From positions 1 to 8,602 of the forward strand of contig JACZJD010000363.1 in assembly GCA_014860725.1 (NCBI GenBank): a stretch of DNA of 8,602 bases, in the 5' to 3' direction. The position numbers and the translations under genes were made by a program. A model generated the notes under the pieces. It ran no database searches and was not told where the DNA came from. It worked only from the letters and a program-made list of their open reading frames with translations. Each line of letters begins with the position of its first letter. The stretch's first letter is position 1. Shown here one piece after another: positions 5,426-8,602 of the stretch. The DNA is from Aquamicrobium sp. Lineage in GTDB: Bacteria; Pseudomonadota; Alphaproteobacteria; Rhizobiales; Rhizobiaceae.

Positions 5426-6456
5426 GCGACGCCAACGCCCTCGATGCCGCCGCGCTCGCGCCGTATCTGGAGAAGCACGTGGCCGGGTTCCACGGCCTGA
5501 AGGAAATCGAGAAGTTCAACGCCGGCCAGTCGAACCCGACCTATCTGGTCGTGGCCGAGAGCGGCCGCTACGTGCTGCGCGCCAAGCCGTCCGGCCAGCT
5601 CCTCAAATCCGCGCACCAGGTCGACCGCGAGTACCGGGTGATGGCGGCGCTGAAGGACAGCGCCGTGCCGGTGCCGCCGGTGCTGCATCTGTCGGGCGAG
5701 GATTCGCCCATCGGCCGGATGTTCTACGTCATGGCCCATGTCGAGGGCCGCATCTTCTGGGACCCGGCGCTGCCCGAGGTGGCGAGCACGCAGGAACGCG
5801 GCGCCATCTACGACGCCATGAACAAGGTGCTAGCCGCCCTGCACGACGTCGATGTCGAGGCCGTCGGCCTCGGCGATTTCGGCCGGCCGGGCAGCTATTT
5901 CGAGCGCCAGCTCACCCGCTGGAGCGGCCAGTACCGCGCCTCCGAGACCGAGTCGATCGCGGACATGGACGGGCTGATCGAGTGGCTGGAGAAGAACCTC
6001 GTCGCCGACGACGGCCGCGTGTCGCTGGTGCACGGCGATTTCCGCCTCGACAACATGATCTTCGCGCCCGACAGGCCCGAGGTGATCGCCGTTCTCGACT
6101 GGGAGCTCTCGACGCTCGGCCACCCCTTCGCCGACATCTCCTATCAGTGCATGCAGTGGCGGCTGCCGCATGATTCGGGCTTCCGCGGCCTCGGCGGCCT
6201 CGACCGCGCCGCGCTCGGCCTGCCCACCGAGGCCGAATATGTCGCGCGCTACTGCGAGCGGCGCGGCCTCGACGCCATCCCCGACTGGACGTTCCACCTC
6301 GCCTTCTCCTTCTTCCGTCTGGCGGCGATCTGCCAGGGCGTCTACAAGCGCGCGCTCGACGGCAACGCCTCCAATCCGGAGAAGGCGAAGACCTACGGCA
6401 AGGCCGTGCATCTCCTGGCCGCGCTGGCGCAGGACGCGATCCGGGAAGGAGCCTGA
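5422..6456 (+). CDS. APH-fold phosphotransferase, ACAD10/11 N-domain and LvaA-like
   Basis: This 344-residue kinase has the aminoglycoside/choline kinase fold. Seen are a nucleotide loop F-N-A-G-Q-S-N-P-T-Y (32-41), the ATP-anchoring lysine in L-R-A-K-P (Lys55 the likely one), the helix glutamate in V-D-R-E-Y-R (Glu70), the catalytic loop H-G-D-F-R-L-D-N (204-211, Asp206 and Asn211) and the metal-binding D-W-E (226-228). All key kinase residues are present. This branch is not a resistance kinase: homologous domains are fused in front of the dehydrogenase domain in animal ACAD10 and ACAD11, and Pseudomonas LvaA phosphorylates 4-hydroxyacyl-CoA. The ACAD partner is in the divergent operon at 2005-3255. 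The start is the ATG of the ATGA overlap with maoC, six bases after AAGGA (5411-5415). The next gene starts two bases after its stop. The predicted substrate is a hydroxyacyl-CoA; the exact chain is unknown. Confidence 0.92.
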   Translation: MSDANALDAAALAPYLEKHVAGFHGLKEIEKFNAGQSNPTYLVVAESGRYVLRAKPSGQLLKSAHQVDREYRVMAALKDSAVPVPPVLHLSGEDSPIGRMFYVMAHVEGRIFWDPALPEVASTQERGAIYDAMNKVLAALHDVDVEAVGLGDFGRPGSYFERQLTRWSGQYRASETESIADMDGLIEWLEKNLVADDGRVSLVHGDFRLDNMIFAPDRPEVIAVLDWELSTLGHPFADISYQCMQWRLPHDSGFRGLGGLDRAALGLPTEAEYVARYCERRGLDAIPDWTFHLAFSFFRLAAICQGVYKRALDGNASNPEKAKTYGKAVHLLAALAQDAIREGA

Positions 6457-6458
6457 CC

Positions 6459-7226
6459 ATGGGCCGTTTCGAGGGAATGACCGTTCTCGTCACCGGCGCT
6501 GCCGGCGGCTTCGGCCTCAGGACGGCGGAACGCTTCGCCGCCGAGGGCGCGCGCCTCGTGCTCTCCGACATCGACGGCGGCCGGCTGGACGAGGTCGCGG
6601 CCAGCCTCGGCGCGGAGACCGCGACGCTGGCGGGCGACATCTCGGACGAGGCGCTTTCCGAAAACCTCGTCGCGCTCGCCTTCTCGCGCTTCGGCCGGCT
6701 CGACGTCGCCGTCAACAATGCCGGCATCGTCCACGACTTCATGAAGCTGCCGCAGACGCCGTCGGACGTGGCGCGCCGCGTCTTCGACATCGACCTGCTC
6801 GGCATGTTCTTCGCGCTGAAGCACCAGCTTCCGGCGCTGGAGCGGCAGCACAAGGAGGCGGGCATCAGGAGCGCCGTCGTCAACATCGCCTCGGTCGCCG
6901 GCATCGCCGGCGCGCCGCGCCTTGCCGTCTATGCGGCCGCCAAGCACGGCGTCGTCGGCCTGACGCGCTCGGCGGCGGCGGAATACGCCACAAAGGGCAT
7001 CCGCATCAACGCGGTCTGCCCCTCCTTCGCGCGCACCGCGATGGTGACCGGCGTGCTCGGCCACGACAACCCCTCCGGCGAGACAGAGCTGACGCGCGGC
7101 GTGCCGATGAAGAGGCTGGCCGAGGTGGACGAGATCGTCGAGGTGATCCTCTTCGCCGCCGACCCGAAGAATTCGTTCATGACCGGACAGACGCTCGCCG
7201 CCGACGGCGGCATCACCGCGATCTGA
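6459..7226 (+). CDS. SDR-family oxidoreductase, likely NAD-dependent, last gene of the operon
   Basis: This 255-residue classical SDR carries T-G-A-A-G-G-F-G (12-19), N-N-A-G (86-89), Ser145, and Tyr158/Lys162 in Y-A-A-A-K. Asp37 at the end of the second strand (L-S-D-I-D) favours NAD(H), unlike the first SDR of the operon. The position usually held by the tetrad Asn is Asp112 (D-I-D-L-L-G). The overall look is that of 3-hydroxyacyl-CoA dehydrogenases and cyclopentanol-type dehydrogenases. The ATG at 6459 lies two bases after the phosphotransferase stop, with AAGGAG (6446-6451) seven bases before it inside the upstream gene. A strong hairpin follows at 7253, so this gene closes the operon. 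It is probably the oxidative 3-hydroxyacyl-CoA step, paired with the MaoC hydratase. Which of the two SDRs does which step is not decidable here. Confidence 0.92.
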   Translation: MGRFEGMTVLVTGAAGGFGLRTAERFAAEGARLVLSDIDGGRLDEVAASLGAETATLAGDISDEALSENLVALAFSRFGRLDVAVNNAGIVHDFMKLPQTPSDVARRVFDIDLLGMFFALKHQLPALERQHKEAGIRSAVVNIASVAGIAGAPRLAVYAAAKHGVVGLTRSAAAEYATKGIRINAVCPSFARTAMVTGVLGHDNPSGETELTRGVPMKRLAEVDEIVEVILFAADPKNSFMTGQTLAADGGITAI

Positions 7227-7252
7227 TCCGGGCGCTGCGACCGATCCCCGCA

Positions 7253-7302
7253 CGGCCGGCGCCACGCTTTGCGCCGGCCGCGGGAGGCATGATTTTCCCG
7301 CG
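7253..7302 (+). terminator. Probable transcription terminator at the end of the plus-strand operon
   Basis: CGGCCGGCGC (7253-7262) pairs perfectly with GCGCCGGCCG (7271-7280) across an eight-base loop, giving a 10-bp GC stem. A second stem, CGCGGG (7279-7284) with CCCGCG (7297-7302), overlaps it by two bases, and a TTTT at 7293-7296 falls in that second loop. There is no clean T-run right after the first stem, so it is not a perfect intrinsic terminator. The position 26 bases after the last gene and before an unrelated gene supports the role. Confidence 0.6.
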
Positions 7303-7360
7303 AAGGCGGCCCATCGGAAAATCTGCATCCTAAAGCCTAATTTAAGCAGTTCGTGCAACG

Positions 7361-7406
7361 TTCCCTCGTTACGCAGCAACGGCCGGCACAAGAAATAACG
7401 AGGGAA
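7361..7406 (+). promoter_or_regulatory. Inverted repeat whose right arm contains the sensor gene's ribosome site
   Basis: TTCCCTCGTTA (7361-7371) and TAACGAGGGAA (7396-7406) are perfect 11-base arms separated by 24 bases. The right arm contains GAGGG (7400-7404), the Shine-Dalgarno for the GTG at 7409. If the transcript includes both arms, a hairpin would bury the ribosome site and limit translation of the CHASE-PAS sensor. It could instead, or also, be a protein-binding site in DNA. The AT-richer stretch just upstream (about 7316-7346) is where a promoter would be expected, though no clear -35/-10 pair was found. Confidence 0.6.
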
Positions 7407-7408
7407 AG

Positions 7409-8602
7409 GTGGACGTCTCGGTCAAGAGCCACCGCAGGGCGTCAGGGTCCATATTCCGGGCGACGAACATACCGGCCCTTCTGGCCCTGTTCGTCGTCAC
7501 GGTCGCATGGCTGGTGGCCGAGCAGCAGAACCGCCGCCTGTTCGAGCAGGCCCAGCGCGCCGACGTGCTCCACCACATGAGCGTGATCCGCGCCCGGCTC
7601 GAAGGCAATGTCAGCGGCAACATCCAGCTCGCCCGCGGCCTCGTCGCCATCCTCGCCACCGAGCCCGACATGGACCAGCGGCGCTTCTCGGCGCTGGCCG
7701 GCAACCTGCTGCCCAGGACGTCGCAGATCCGCAACTTCGCCGCCGCCGAGGACCTGACCGTCACCCTCGTCTATCCGTTCGAAGGCAACGAGAAGGCGCT
7801 GGGGCTGAACTATCGCGACAATCCCGAGCAGCGCGCCGGCGCCGAGCGCGCACGCGACACCGGCGACCTCGTGCTCGCCGGCCCGGTCGATCTCGTGCAG
7901 GGCGGCCGCGGCATCATCGGCCGCCTGCCGGTCTTCGCCGCCGGTCCCGACGGCAGCCGGCCCTTCTGGGGCATCGTCTCGGTCGTCGTCGACATCGACC
8001 GGCTCTACGCCGACAGCGGCATGCTCGACCCGGGCCTGCCGATCGACATCGCGCTGTCCGGCCACGACGGGCTCGGCGCGCGCGGCGCGCTGTTCTACGG
8101 CGCGCCCGAGATTCTCGCCAGCGACCCGGTCGTGGCCGAAGTCACCCTTCCCTCGGGCGCGTGGCAGATCGCCGCGACGCCCAAGGGCGGCTGGCCGCAG
8201 ACGCCGACCAATCTGTGGACGCTCAGGCTGCTCCTGTTCACGGCGGCCGCGCTCATCATGGTGCCGGCGGTGATCGCCGGCCGCCTGATCGAGGAGCGCC
8301 AGCGCAACATCCGCACGCTGCGCCGCCGCGAGGCGCAGCTCGGCAAGCTGTCGCGCCGCCTGCGCCTCGCCCTCGACACCTCGAAGGTCGCGGTGTGGGA
8401 GATGAGCATCGGCGCCTCGTCGCAATACTGGGACGACCGGATGAATGAGCTCTACGGCTATCCGGCCGACGGCGAGCCGCGCAACAGCGGCCACTGGGAG
8501 CAGCGCCTTCACCCGGACGACGTCGAGCGCGCGAACGAGGAGTTCCGCAGGCTGGCCGCCGACGGCCACTACACGTCGCAGTACCGCATCGTCCTCGACG
8601 AC
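7409..8602 (+). CDS. Membrane sensor protein with CHASE and PAS domains (3' end outside window)
   Basis: This open frame of 398 codons reaches the window edge without a stop. A short basic N-terminus is followed by a first membrane helix (about 21-37). Then comes an extracytoplasmic CHASE-like domain (about 60-250, with G-L-N-Y-R-D-N-P near 132 and G-P-V-D-L-V-Q-G-G-R-G near 158). A second membrane helix follows (about 272-292), a charged linker (293-316), and a PAS-fold segment starting near 317 (L-A-L-D-T-S-K-V-A-V-W-E, then H-P-D-D near 368). CHASE domains sense small molecules outside the membrane. The output domain lies beyond the window and could be a histidine kinase, GGDEF or EAL. The GTG start is chosen because GAGGG lies four bases upstream, an in-frame stop lies at 7343, and the first in-frame ATG (codon 57) falls after the first helix. 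It is separated from the acyl-CoA operon by a terminator and need not be functionally linked. Confidence 0.88.
   Translation, partial: MDVSVKSHRRASGSIFRATNIPALLALFVVTVAWLVAEQQNRRLFEQAQRADVLHHMSVIRARLEGNVSGNIQLARGLVAILATEPDMDQRRFSALAGNLLPRTSQIRNFAAAEDLTVTLVYPFEGNEKALGLNYRDNPEQRAGAERARDTGDLVLAGPVDLVQGGRGIIGRLPVFAAGPDGSRPFWGIVSVVVDIDRLYADSGMLDPGLPIDIALSGHDGLGARGALFYGAPEILASDPVVAEVTLPSGAWQIAATPKGGWPQTPTNLWTLRLLLFTAAALIMVPAVIAGRLIEERQRNIRTLRRREAQLGKLSRRLRLALDTSKVAVWEMSIGASSQYWDDRMNELYGYPADGEPRNSGHWEQRLHPDDVERANEEFRRLAADGHYTSQYRIVLDD

Noticed and set aside
5422..6456. Aminoglycoside resistance kinase
   Set aside because: The APH fold is real, but the gene sits in an acyl-CoA operon with an ACAD11-like partner, which fits hydroxyacyl-CoA kinases far better than drug resistance.
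7227..7408. EcfG-type general stress promoter (GGAAC with CGTT about 16-17 bases on) before the sensor gene
   Set aside because: CGTT-like tetramers and a GGAAA are present, but no pair with the right order and spacing was found on either strand.
7227..7408. Small gene or RNA gene in the gap before the sensor
   Set aside because: Only hairpins and the ribosome-site inverted repeat are apparent; there is no small frame with a convincing ribosome site and no tRNA-like or known RNA fold.
7442..8569. 375-codon minus-strand frame, the longest ATG-started frame over the right end
   Set aside because: The plus-strand frame from 7409 gives membrane helices and CHASE and PAS features, while the antisense product is Arg/Ala/Val/Asp-rich shadow sequence.

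Overview
The window is high-GC DNA (roughly two thirds G+C by eye) packed with short-spaced genes that use ATG, GTG and TTG starts. The gene families and organisation fit an alphaproteobacterium, most likely of the Hyphomicrobiales. That placement is inferred from style and protein flavour, not from a marker gene. No rRNA, tRNA, CRISPR array, insertion sequence or phage gene was seen.

Left half, minus strand (about 3917 down to 1): a TetR-type regulator, an acyl-CoA dehydrogenase of the ACAD10/ACAD11 type, a zinc-free quinone oxidoreductase-like MDR enzyme, a LivH-type ABC permease, and the first codons of the next gene, probably the LivM partner. The regulator and dehydrogenase overlap by 4 bases, and the dehydrogenase and oxidoreductase are 1 base apart. 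A 128-base gap holding two short hairpins precedes livH.

Middle (3918-4101): a divergent control region. It holds a 20-base palindrome, an adjacent 15-base palindrome, a TTGACA -35-like hexamer on the minus strand, and a leader that can fold into two competing hairpins upstream of the regulator.

Right half, plus strand (4102-7226): an SDR oxidoreductase, a MaoC-type hot-dog hydratase, an APH-fold phosphotransferase and a second SDR, tightly packed and closed by a strong GC hairpin at 7253-7302. After a 182-base gap, an unrelated-looking membrane sensor (TM-CHASE-TM-PAS) begins at a GTG at 7409 and runs off the end of the window.

Working together: the two divergent operons look like one acyl-CoA catabolic regulon under the TetR protein. 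The dehydrogenase carries the sequence hallmarks of the C-terminal domain of animal ACAD11, and the phosphotransferase is of the family fused to it at the N terminus in that protein. The related Pseudomonas LvaA/LvaC pair phosphorylates and then eliminates phosphate from 4-hydroxyacyl-CoA. The best hypothesis is therefore a 4-hydroxyacyl-CoA (gamma-hydroxy acid or lactone-derived) degradation route: kinase plus ACAD give the 2-enoyl-CoA, MaoC hydrates it, an SDR oxidises the 3-hydroxyacyl-CoA, and the Liv-type ABC transporter may bring in the acid. An acyl-CoA ligase and a thiolase are not in the window.
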